From contig NZ_JAEACT010000004.1 of assembly GCF_021432385.1 (NCBI RefSeq), forward strand, positions 372,001 through 436,000: 64,000 bases of DNA, in the 5' to 3' direction. Positions 10,138-17,113 of this stretch are shown piece by piece (position 1 is the first letter of the stretch; each line of letters starts with the position of its first letter). The position numbers and the translations under genes are program-made. Under the pieces are notes generated by a model. That model was given only the letters and a program-made list of their open reading frames with translations. It made no database searches and was not told the DNA's origin. The stretch comes from Clostridium hydrogenum. Its GTDB lineage: Bacteria > Bacillota > Clostridia > Clostridiales > Clostridiaceae.

Positions 10138-10602
10138 ATGTTTAAAGAAATGCGTAGAAAAGATAGAGAACTCACAAATGAGGATGCTATTAAAATTTTA
10201 AAAGATAATACTTATGGTATTTTATCAACCATAAGTGAAAACGGATATCCCTACGGTTTGCCAATAAGCTATATCTTTTTCAATAATTCAATATATTTTC
10301 ATTGTGCTATTAAGGGACATAAAATAGATAATATACTAATTAATAATAAAGTATCTTTTTGTGTAGTTGGTGAAACTTGCATTTTACCTGATGAATTTAG
10401 TACAAATTATGAGAGTGTAATTGTGTTTGGAAAGGCAACCGAAGTTTTTGATACCGAAAAAAATGCGGTTCTATTAGAAATATTAAATAAATATTCAGCA
10501 GATTATATTGAACAAGGAAAAGAATATTTGAAAAAGGCAGGGGATGCTACTAAAGTAATAAAAATTAGTATAGAACATATTTCTGGAAAAGCCAGAAGAT
10601 AA
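10138..10602 (+). CDS. Pyridoxamine 5'-phosphate oxidase-like flavoprotein (NimA-like)
   Basis: 154 residues beginning MRRKDRELT, with the split-barrel pattern GILSTISENGYPYGLPISYIF and later HCAIKGHKIDNI, characteristic of small FMN-binding proteins of the NimA/PNPOx-like group common in clostridia. AAGGAG precedes the ATG. Some relatives reduce nitroimidazoles; sequence alone does not show that here. Confidence 0.83.
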   Translation: MFKEMRRKDRELTNEDAIKILKDNTYGILSTISENGYPYGLPISYIFFNNSIYFHCAIKGHKIDNILINNKVSFCVVGETCILPDEFSTNYESVIVFGKATEVFDTEKNAVLLEILNKYSADYIEQGKEYLKKAGDATKVIKISIEHISGKARR

Positions 10603-10644
10603 GACTCTTATAGATAAGCAATTTGAAAAGTTAAAATTACTTGC

Positions 10645-10927
10645 ACCAAATTTATCCTGTTAAATTACAATTTGAAAAGCAGAGTACAAAGTACAAAGTA
10701 CAGAGTACAATGAAGGTGGATTTGCCTTCCTTGCGTCAGGTAAATCTTAGAACTTATATAATGTCAGCTTCGCTGAACACCACTTGTGGTGCGATTGCGT
10801 TAGCATTAAGTTTTGAGATTTTTCGTAGCGTTAGCGGAGAAAAATCGTCCTTCATTGTACTTTGTACTCTGTACTTTGTACTTTGACTTCTCCTCGATAA
10901 ATTGTAATTTATCAGAATGAATTTAGT
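10645..10927. repeat. Cloverleaf-type repeat, copy 2
   Basis: Outer flanks contain TCCTGTTAAATTACAATTTG on the left and a near-complement AAATTGTAATTTATCAGA on the right. GTACAAAGTAC-type arms follow, then hairpins including CACCACTTGTGGTG and a GATTTTTCG...GAAAAATC stem. Forward orientation. An 81-codon frame here is a by-product of the palindrome. Confidence 0.9.
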
Positions 10928-10960
10928 ATTATCAATTTCAATGTTCCAGATTGTTTATCT

Positions 10961-11272
10961 TTATTTAGATACAACCCTAATCCACACTTCGCAGTGTCCT
11001 TTTCCATTTCCATCTCCATAGTACATTTCCAGGTCATATCCATCTACTTTTTCATAATTAGAAGTTGGAAGCCATTCAGAGTATATTCACCCATTTAAAG
11101 CTCGAATACTTTCACCACTATCATTCTCAATTTCAGATTTTTCAGTTGTAAATATAGCCCATGTTGATGCTGGGACTTCTATCTCCTTGTACTTTCCAAT
11201 TATGCTTTTGGGATTTTCCACTACACATAACATATACGGAAATGTAGCCCCTTCAGTTTTCCTATAGTCACA
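10961..11272 (-). pseudogene. Remnant of an AraC-effector/GyrI-like domain gene
   Basis: Reading the minus strand from about 11272 gives DYRKTEGATFPYMLCVVENP, then VPASTWAIFTTEKSEIE, an in-frame TGA, and IYSEWLPTSNYEKVDGYDLE, ending CEVWIRVVSK and a stop. This aligns with the C-terminus of the intact regulator at 19391 (ALTWAIFESVG, KIFSEWFPATKYEHADGPEL, AEVWIPVVEK). The N-terminal part is missing. Upstream, the sequence runs straight into a fragment of the cloverleaf repeat's outer flank. Confidence 0.8.
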
Positions 11273-11293
11273 AATTGTAATTTATGCAGGATA
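11270..11293. repeat. Terminal-flank fragment of the cloverleaf-type repeat
   Basis: CAAATTGTAATTTATGCAGG matches the right-hand outer flank of full copies. No core or left arm is present. It abuts the truncated end of the GyrI-like pseudogene, which suggests that a repeat-associated deletion removed the rest of the gene. Confidence 0.5.
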
Positions 11294-11304
11294 TTGCAAG
11301 GTAA

Positions 11305-11838
11305 TTATTTTTCGAATTCATCCTTAAACACAGCCATAAGTATTTCATCATAATATTTTCCTTCTTTAAATATTTCATCTTTTAAAGTCCCCTCTACTTT
11401 AAAGCCGCATTTTTTATAAGACTTTATGGCTCTCTCATTAAAAGAAAAAACATTTAATTTTACTTTATTTATATTCATATTTTGAAAAATAAACTTTAAA
11501 AGCACCTTCATTGCATCAGTTCCATAGCCTTCCCCCCAGTAATTTTTGTCTCCAATCATTATTCCAACTTCCACCTTGCGAACAAGCCAATTTACATCTT
11601 GAACGCTACAGCCACCTATGTATTTCTTTGTCTTTATGTCTTCTATTGCAAAATTAAACTCACCATTTTGATTTGCTTTCTGTGATTTTACCCATTCTTC
11701 CTCTACCCATAAACTCATAGGAAAAGGAATTCTTGGCGTTAAAAATTTTTGCAATTCTGCATCATTTACAAACTCTGTTGCTACCTTTATATCCTCTTCC
11801 TTATATGCTCTTAAACAAACTTTTTCTCCATAGTACAT
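11305..11838 (-). CDS. GNAT family N-acetyltransferase (RimJ/RimL-like)
   Basis: 177 residues: start YYGEKVCLRAYKEEDIKVA, acetyl-CoA segment GDKNYWGEGYGTDAMKVLL, and FSFNERAIKSYKKCGFKVEG near the C-terminus. This is the RimJ/RimL branch, related to but not a recent copy of the one at 8779. GGAG lies ten bases before the ATG. Acceptor unknown. Confidence 0.87.
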   Translation of the reverse strand: MYYGEKVCLRAYKEEDIKVATEFVNDAELQKFLTPRIPFPMSLWVEEEWVKSQKANQNGEFNFAIEDIKTKKYIGGCSVQDVNWLVRKVEVGIMIGDKNYWGEGYGTDAMKVLLKFIFQNMNINKVKLNVFSFNERAIKSYKKCGFKVEGTLKDEIFKEGKYYDEILMAVFKDEFEK

Positions 11839-11865
11839 TTTTAACCATCTCCATTAAGTATTAGG

Positions 11866-11914
11866 CATCTTAAAGAAATAACCGAAAGTTTGACTTCTTA
11901 TTTTCTTTAAGATG
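11866..11914 (-). terminator. Hairpin after the CutA-like gene
   Basis: CATCTTAAAGAAATAA and TTATTTTCTTTAAGATG form a long stem whose end lies two bases from the stop codon of the minus-strand gene at 11917. Half-copies of the same arm occur near 20390 and 32478, so it also belongs to a small repeat family. Confidence 0.6.
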
Positions 11915-11916
11915 AC

Positions 11917-12249
11917 TTATTCAAATAATTCATTCATAATTGGAATAACATTAATTACTGGCTCTTCATAAGGATGAACTTTCCTTATAACTTTAAGTGC
12001 CTCCTTAACATACTCACCTTTACACCTTATTTCTACTTTGCATTCTTCTCCTTCACATATTTTTCCCACCTCACCATTAAAAGGATTGGAACCTTCAAGT
12101 GGTCTCCAATATCCTCTGGTTTTATTTATAGACATACAGTTATCATAATCTCCTACCCTGCATGCATTAACCTTATTAAGCTCATCTCTTAATTTGACTA
12201 CATATTCATCTGGTACATAAATTTCAATTTTAAACTCTGTAAATTCCAA
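11917..12249 (-). CDS. CutA/NIF3-like stand-alone domain protein
   Basis: 110 residues, start codon TTG after GGAGGAAG. The segment KIEIYVPDEYVVKLRDELN and the end VIRKVHPYEEPVINVIPI match the PII/CutA-like domain inserted in YqfO/NIF3 proteins, here as a free-standing protein. Clostridia often carry this short form. Function unknown; the fold suggests metal or small-molecule binding in the cytoplasm. Confidence 0.72.
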   Translation of the reverse strand: MEFTEFKIEIYVPDEYVVKLRDELNKVNACRVGDYDNCMSINKTRGYWRPLEGSNPFNGEVGKICEGEECKVEIRCKGEYVKEALKVIRKVHPYEEPVINVIPIMNELFE

Positions 12250-12264
12250 AACAACTTCCTCCTA

Positions 12265-13281
12265 TTATTGTAATAATTGAGTGGTTTCATTACTTTCACT
12301 ATTCTTATATTCCTTAGCAAATATAAATGGTACAAATAAAATAGCTTCTATTGCTATTCCTATTATTAAGCTCTTTATTGTTATTACCATATCATATTGC
12401 CCACCATTAGCCGATACTGCTAAAGAATTGTTTATTATATGAAGAATTATTGTAGACCACAAATTTCCTGTCTTCATGTATGCAAGTCCCAAAAATATAC
12501 CAAGAAATGTGCATATAAAAGGATACATTATTATACAATAAATAGGTGTCTTAGGTCCATATAAAGTAATGCAAAGTGGTAAATGCCACATACCCCATAT
12601 TATTCCTAATAATACAACCCCCATTTTTTTACCAAATATAGTTTGAAGTCTTGGCTGTAAATATCCTCTCCAGCCAAGTTCTTCACCAAAGAACATTATA
12701 AAACTAAATATAACACCAAAGATTAAACTTACTGGTAAAGTTAAAATAGATGTTATAAGGCTTACAATTTCTTTATTTGAAACTCCTGAAATGCCAACTG
12801 AAATCCCCCAACTTATCAACTTAAGTGCAATAAAAATCAATGCCATTATTACAATAACTTTCATATTCTTATTAAAAGTCATATTAATTTTCTCAAAATT
12901 CTTTTTCTTATCAGAAATAATTTTAAAAAATGAAATTAGGCTAAATACTCCAACTATTATATATAATGCTACCATTACGTACTTTCTATATGCAAAAACC
13001 CCGGTAATCAAAGTAATCATACATATTGCAAAAAACACAATATAAGCTTTAAAAAATTTCTCTATTTCTTTTGATATTTTATCCTTTTCAAAATACAGTT
13101 TCATACAAATTACAGCAAATGCTGGATAAAGCATTTGAACTAACGCAAAATATTGTCCTGCAGACTTGTCCATATTTTTATACACTAAAAATAATACTAT
13201 TCCCATAAAATAAGTAATTGAAAAAATAAGAATTAAAACTTTACATACTTCTTTTTTTATTTGCTCTAAATTCCCTTCCAT
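12265..13281 (-). CDS. CPBP family intramembrane metalloprotease
   Basis: 338 residues, about eight membrane segments. The three motifs of CAAX-processing/bacteriocin-protecting (Abi) proteases are present: EELGWRGYLQPRL near 197, a WGMWHLPL segment, and HIINNSLA. The Glu and His residues are the metal and catalytic positions. GGAGATGG precedes the ATG. Substrate unknown; 15 bases separate it from the CutA-like gene, so cotranscription is likely. Confidence 0.87.
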   Translation of the reverse strand: MEGNLEQIKKEVCKVLILIFSITYFMGIVLFLVYKNMDKSAGQYFALVQMLYPAFAVICMKLYFEKDKISKEIEKFFKAYIVFFAICMITLITGVFAYRKYVMVALYIIVGVFSLISFFKIISDKKKNFEKINMTFNKNMKVIVIMALIFIALKLISWGISVGISGVSNKEIVSLITSILTLPVSLIFGVIFSFIMFFGEELGWRGYLQPRLQTIFGKKMGVVLLGIIWGMWHLPLCITLYGPKTPIYCIIMYPFICTFLGIFLGLAYMKTGNLWSTIILHIINNSLAVSANGGQYDMVITIKSLIIGIAIEAILFVPFIFAKEYKNSESNETTQLLQ

Positions 13282-13350
13282 TTTTCCATCTCCATTTATT
13301 ACATATTATTCAATTATTTATATGATATATCTTTCAAGCTCAAATTGCAA

Positions 13351-13872
13351 TTAAAGTGTTATAAAATTTACCATAATAGTAGCCATTATAAGTGCAGTTA
13401 AGTCTGCCATTATAGCCGCCCAAAGGGTATGTCTTATTTTCTTTATTTTCACTGCTCCATAATAAACAGTTATTGTATAAAAAATTGTTTCCGTAGACCC
13501 CATCATTATAGATGCTATAAGTCCAATATTAGAATCAGGACCATATTTTTTTAGCACCTCCGCAAAAACACCTAAAGCTCCACTGCCAGATAGCGGCTTT
13601 ATTATTGCAAGCGGAACAAGCTCCGGTGGAAAACCTATAATCTGCGCTGCTGGCTTAACAAATGCTATAACATAATCCATGGCTCTTGATTCCCTAAATA
13701 TAGTAACAGCTAAAATCATGGCTAATAGATATGGAAATATATTGATGCAAATTTTAAGACCATCCTTTGCTCCATCTACAAAACACTCATAAACTTTAAC
13801 ACCCTTTAGCATTCCATAAACAACTATCAAAACTATAATTATAGGGATTAATGCTTTTATAATATAATCCAT
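13351..13872 (-). CDS. spmB: Spore maturation protein B
   Basis: 173 residues from the ATG at 13872. A TTG two codons upstream is too close to the AGTGGGG site. Hydrophobic, with the nucleoside-recognition (Gate) domain patterns AVTIFRESRAMDYVI, KPLSGSGALGVFAEVLKKYG and MMGSTETIFYTITVYYG that mark SpmB. In Bacillus, SpmA and SpmB act in spore core dehydration. In most genomes spmA and spmB are adjacent; here an EFR1-type gene sits between them. Confidence 0.92.
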   Translation of the reverse strand: MDYIIKALIPIIIVLIVVYGMLKGVKVYECFVDGAKDGLKICINIFPYLLAMILAVTIFRESRAMDYVIAFVKPAAQIIGFPPELVPLAIIKPLSGSGALGVFAEVLKKYGPDSNIGLIASIMMGSTETIFYTITVYYGAVKIKKIRHTLWAAIMADLTALIMATIMVNFITL

Positions 13873-13905
13873 TTTCAATACCCCACTATCTATTCCTTAA
13901 TAAAA

Positions 13906-14667
13906 CTATATATTAGGATTTACATATCTACCTTTATTTTGAGTTGCCTTTCCATATTGAATAGCTCTAACTGGACATCTATTAATACAAGCTAAACAAG
14001 AAATACAATTTTGTTCCCATTTGGGCTTTTCGCCGTCCATAACTATATTTCTCGTAGGACATACGTTTTCACAAATTTTGCATCCTATACATTTACTATC
14101 AGCATAAAACTTCTTAGCATTTATGCCAAATCTAATAAAAAGGGGATTAACTATATTGCTTAAAATCCAAGGCATAGCACCCTTTTCTACATCTATTACC
14201 TTGTTTTTTCTTTCAACTAAAATTTCACTTATATTGTTTAGCCTAAGTTCTGCAGCTTTAAGCTTCTCATTCTCAACTTCCTTCGAATCAACATCCCCCA
14301 TAATTATATAGTTATTTGGCATGCTCAAAGAAAAGCCACTATTTAACGTTAAATTTTTTAATTTTAAAACATTTTTCATTATTTCCATAGTGTTTCCAAT
14401 ATTTGCTCTACAAGTAGCTATTGAAAAGATATAATTTTTATTATAATTTTTTAGCTTTATATCTTTTATAAAATCAATTACCAACTTAGGTGGTGCCCAT
14501 GCATAAATAGGATAAATAAATCCAATTGTTTCATTCTCCTCTAAAAAATATTCCTTTTTAGTTTTTAAATTTTCTTCAGCAATTGATAACACTTTTTCAG
14601 ACAATATATTTCCAATGTACTTAGCTACATATTCTGAATTTCCAGTTCCTGAAAAATAACATATCAT
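13906..14667 (-). CDS. EFR1-type flavodoxin/ferredoxin fusion protein
   Basis: Start at the ATG at 14667 (MICYFSGTGNSEYVAKYIG), preceded by GGAGGAAATT; an upstream in-frame TTG lies inside that ribosome site. 253 residues. The N-terminal flavodoxin-like domain has the FMN loop SGTGNSEY. The C-terminus holds two 4Fe-4S motifs, CIGCKICENVCP and CISCLACINRCP. Such proteins are predicted cytoplasmic electron carriers in anaerobes. It lies 33 bases upstream of spmB and downstream of spmA, an unusual place for a redox protein. Confidence 0.85.
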   Translation of the reverse strand: MICYFSGTGNSEYVAKYIGNILSEKVLSIAEENLKTKKEYFLEENETIGFIYPIYAWAPPKLVIDFIKDIKLKNYNKNYIFSIATCRANIGNTMEIMKNVLKLKNLTLNSGFSLSMPNNYIIMGDVDSKEVENEKLKAAELRLNNISEILVERKNKVIDVEKGAMPWILSNIVNPLFIRFGINAKKFYADSKCIGCKICENVCPTRNIVMDGEKPKWEQNCISCLACINRCPVRAIQYGKATQNKGRYVNPNI

Positions 14668-14749
14668 TTTAATTTCCTCCAATCGATAAATATAAATTCA
14701 TAATACAATAAAAATTATCTTTTTCAAGTGCATAATTATATACTTTAAA

Positions 14750-14779
14750 GCGATAGCTTAATGCAAAAAAAACTATCGC
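14750..14779 (-). terminator. Hairpin between spmA and the EFR1-type gene
   Basis: GCGATAG and CTATCGC flank a 16-base loop; on the minus strand the loop begins with a T-run. It lies just after spmA and could attenuate or end its transcript. The stem is short. Confidence 0.4.
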
Positions 14780-14788
14780 GTTTCACTT

Positions 14789-15364
14789 TCAAAAGTATCT
14801 TTCTAATATCTTGCAGTAAACTATTCCTAAAATTGCCGCTGTAGCTGTAGTAATAATAGCTGGAATTATTATAATTGCTGGATTTTTAGAACCACAAGCA
14901 GCTCTTATTGAAAGTACTGTAGTTGGTACAAATTGAATACACGCAGCATTAAGTACAAGAAATTTTGCCATATCGTTTGTAGCCGTCCCTTTATTTCTAT
15001 TTACCTTTTCCATTTCCTCCATAGTCTTTATACCAAAAGGAGTTGCTGCATTACCAAGCCCCATCATATTTGAAGTTATATTCATAACCATTGGCCCCAT
15101 AACGCTGTCATTTTTACTTGATTCCTTAAATACAAATCTTAATATAGGTCTCAGCACCTTTGACAGCTTGTCCGTAAGTCCGCTTTGTTGAGCAATCTTC
15201 ATAATTCCACACCAAAGACACATTATTCCAGCAAGTGATATTACAAGTTCAACCGTTGAACCAGAAGAATTAACTATAGCTTTAGATAAAATTTCTCCCC
15301 TGCCACTAGCAATACCAAAAAGAGCTCCAAAAGCTATAAATAAAAACCATATGTAGTTTATCAA
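14789..15364 (-). CDS. spmA: Spore maturation protein A
   Basis: 191 residues, TTG start after GGGGTGG. Hydrophobic protein with nucleoside-recognition (Gate) domain: SGSTVELVISLAGIMCLWCG, DSVMGPMVMNITSNMMGLGN, AATPFGIKTMEEM and FVPTTVLSIRAACGSKNP, all typical of SpmA. Partner of SpmB in spore maturation. No dacB lies alongside. Confidence 0.92.
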   Translation of the reverse strand: MINYIWFLFIAFGALFGIASGRGEILSKAIVNSSGSTVELVISLAGIMCLWCGIMKIAQQSGLTDKLSKVLRPILRFVFKESSKNDSVMGPMVMNITSNMMGLGNAATPFGIKTMEEMEKVNRNKGTATNDMAKFLVLNAACIQFVPTTVLSIRAACGSKNPAIIIIPAIITTATAAILGIVYCKILERYF

Positions 15365-15384
15365 TTTACCACCCCACTTAAAAT

Positions 15385-15433
15385 GCAGAGTACAGTGAAG
15401 GAGGATTTAACTTTCGTTGTACTCCGTAGTCTG
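15385..15433. repeat. Internally deleted cloverleaf-type repeat
   Basis: Only the outer arms remain: GCAGAGTACAGTGAAGGAGG runs into TTCGTTGTACTCCGTAGTCTG with no core hairpins. A full copy begins ten bases later. Confidence 0.65.
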
Positions 15434-15442
15434 AGTTAAACT

Positions 15443-15738
15443 CCAAGTTTATCCTTATAAATTACAATTTGGGGAGCAGAGTACAAAGTACAAAGTACAA
15501 AGTACAGAGTACAAAGAAGGATGATTTACCTTTCGTTTCTCTCAGGTAAATCTTAAACTTAAATGGTGTCAGCTTCGCTGAACGCCATAGATGGCGCCAT
15601 TGCGCAGCAATAAAAAAATAAGTTTTCAGATTTTTCGTAGTGATAACGGAGAAAAATCGTCCTTCATTGTACTTTGTACTTTGTACTCTGTACTTTGGCT
15701 TCTCCTCGACAAATTGTAATTTAACAGGATGAATTTGG
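15443..15738. repeat. Cloverleaf-type repeat, copy 3
   Basis: At about 296 bp this is the longest copy. Terminal flanks CCAAGTTTATCCTTATAAA and AACAGGATGAATTTGG extend the outer stem. GTACAAAGTAC-type arms follow, then GATTTACC/GGTAAATC, TCAGC-TTC-GCTGA, a CGCCATAGATGGCG hairpin, ATTGCGCAGCAAT and GATTTTTCG/GAAAAATC. Forward orientation. Confidence 0.9.
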
Positions 15739-15919
15739 TATTAACAGTTTCAATTTTGCAGATTATTTATCTATATACTAATAATATTTTCTCCTCCCAT
15801 AAAATATCACATAAGGTATAAATTTATTTTGTATAATACAAGGAAATGCAACTCGCGAATACTAGAATGACTTTAAATTACAAAAGTCGTATAGAAGTGA
15901 TTTGTTTCTGCAATACATC

Positions 15920-16042
15920 AAAATTCCGTAGGCACGCTGATATTTTTGATTAATTTATGCCTTTGAAATGGAGCACGAGAAATTAATAATATAGGTTCAA
16001 GAATCTTAATGGGCTTACGCCCAAACCTATGGTATGTGTTCT
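15920..16042 (+). repeat. Second repeat family, copy 1 (about 123 bp)
   Basis: Nearly identical, in inverted orientation, to 39844-39967. Shared landmarks are AATTCCGTAGGCACGCTGAT, ATAGGTT...AACCTAT (a stem) and the GGGC-TTAC-GCCC hairpin. No reading frame is conserved. The upstream 80 bases contain a loose inverted repeat and may belong to the same unit. Confidence 0.8.
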
Positions 16043-16069
16043 TTCCTTAAACCACTGTATTTGCAAAAT

Positions 16070-16123
16070 AAGAGTGTCACAGGATGATTTGTAAAATTTC
16101 ATTTAATATCCTGTGACACTCTT
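16070..16123 (-). terminator. Terminator of the DUF1003 gene
   Basis: A perfect 16-base stem, AAGAGTGTCACAGGAT with ATCCTGTGACACTCTT, around a 22-base loop, starting nine bases beyond the minus-strand stop codon at 16132. Confidence 0.75.
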
Positions 16124-16131
16124 ACTTTGCA

Positions 16132-16641
16132 TTATTTTTTCTCTAACTTATCAATTCTTTCCATTATGAATTTTTGACTCTTTATAATTTCATCCATTTT
16201 TAAATGCAAATCTTCTATAATTATTTCTGATTTCAAATTTACCTTATAATCATTCTTAGCCTTTATTCTATCCTTATCTCCTTCCCTATTTTGAGACATC
16301 ATAATTATTGGAGCCTGTATTGCTGCAATACATGATAAAAATAAATTTAAAAGGATAAAAGGATATGGATCAAATGGCTTTATTATGTATGAAACATTTA
16401 TTATTACCCAAATAATAATGAGCGATACCGCCCCTATTATAAATGGCCAGCTTCCAACAAAAGCTGAAATTTTATCTGCCATTCTGTCGCCAACACTTAG
16501 CTTACTCTCATCTACTATATTTGCATCTTTTGAAATTTTACCTTGTATAAGTTCATGTATAAGTTCTTCTTCTATGTCACTAAACTCCTCTTTATTTTCC
16601 AGTATCTTTTTAGTAACTTCCTTATAATTATATTTTTCCAA
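16132..16641 (-). CDS. DUF1003 membrane protein
   Basis: 169 residues, TTG start after GGAGGAAG. The conserved block is SVGDRMADKISAFVGSWPFI, then two membrane helices around IIKPFDPYPFILLNLFLSCI and AIQAPIIMMSQNRE, the signature of DUF1003. The C-terminal 40 residues look like a coiled coil. Function unknown in the family. Confidence 0.9.
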   Translation of the reverse strand: MEKYNYKEVTKKILENKEEFSDIEEELIHELIQGKISKDANIVDESKLSVGDRMADKISAFVGSWPFIIGAVSLIIIWVIINVSYIIKPFDPYPFILLNLFLSCIAAIQAPIIMMSQNREGDKDRIKAKNDYKVNLKSEIIIEDLHLKMDEIIKSQKFIMERIDKLEKK

Positions 16642-16661
16642 TCATCTTCCTCCATTCTTTA

Positions 16662-16711
16662 GGCTATGTTTTAAATAAGTGTTGATTTTCACACTTATTT
16701 AAAACATAGCT
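16662..16711. repeat. 48-bp 'GGCTATGTTTTAAATAAG' hairpin, copy 1
   Basis: GGCTATGTTTTAAATAAGTG pairs almost perfectly with CACTTATTTAAAACATAGC across a short TTGATTTT loop. Near-identical hairpins occur at 21409 and 40706; arms of the same type bound the larger structure at 16726. Confidence 0.8.
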
Positions 16712-16725
16712 TCCTTTAGTAAGTT

Positions 16726-16936
16726 TAGCTATTTTTAAAAGAATGTTGATGTGATGTGTTGACTTTTATGGACTCTTAGGATTGCTCATTTATAATTTGC
16801 GTAATTTTGACTAGGACGGTCAAAGCCATTTAGGCATCAGGATGATGCATCTAAATGGGTAGCAAATTATAAACGAGTAATTCTTAGAGTGCATTAATGC
16901 CATAATCTCATATCAACATTTTTTTAAAACATAGCC
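16726..16936. repeat. Large nested inverted repeat (about 211 bp), unrelated core
   Basis: The outer arms (16726-16750 and 16910-16936) resemble the 48-bp hairpin arms. Inside, a ~28-base imperfect stem pairs CTCTTAGGATTGCTCATTTA with TAAACGAGTAATTCTTAGAG and continues into TAATTTGC/GCAAATTA. The centre holds TGAC...GTCA and CCATTTAG...CTAAATGG hairpins. No reading frame is evident. Confidence 0.75.
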
Positions 16937-17113
16937 TTTCTTTAGGCTACCTTACACAGTAATTTTACCCATATAGTATTATTATATCCATCATTATCAA
17001 TATATCCAAGAAAAATTTTTAAATACTAATTATATTTTATTTGTAATATTTTCAACATACCTTAAATAGAATAAATATAGGGGTCTATTTAATTTGTTAA
17101 GGGGGAATTCTTC

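Noticed and set aside
10138..10602. Nitroimidazole resistance gene nim
   Set aside because: Family resemblance only; the group is broad and mostly of unknown function.
10641..10886. An 81-codon frame within a cloverleaf repeat
   Set aside because: It is produced by the palindrome and is broken in other copies; no ribosome site.
15471..15700. Repeated GTACAAAGTAC units considered as a CRISPR array
   Set aside because: Units are contiguous, very short, have no spacers and are mirrored in the opposite arm; no cas genes are present.
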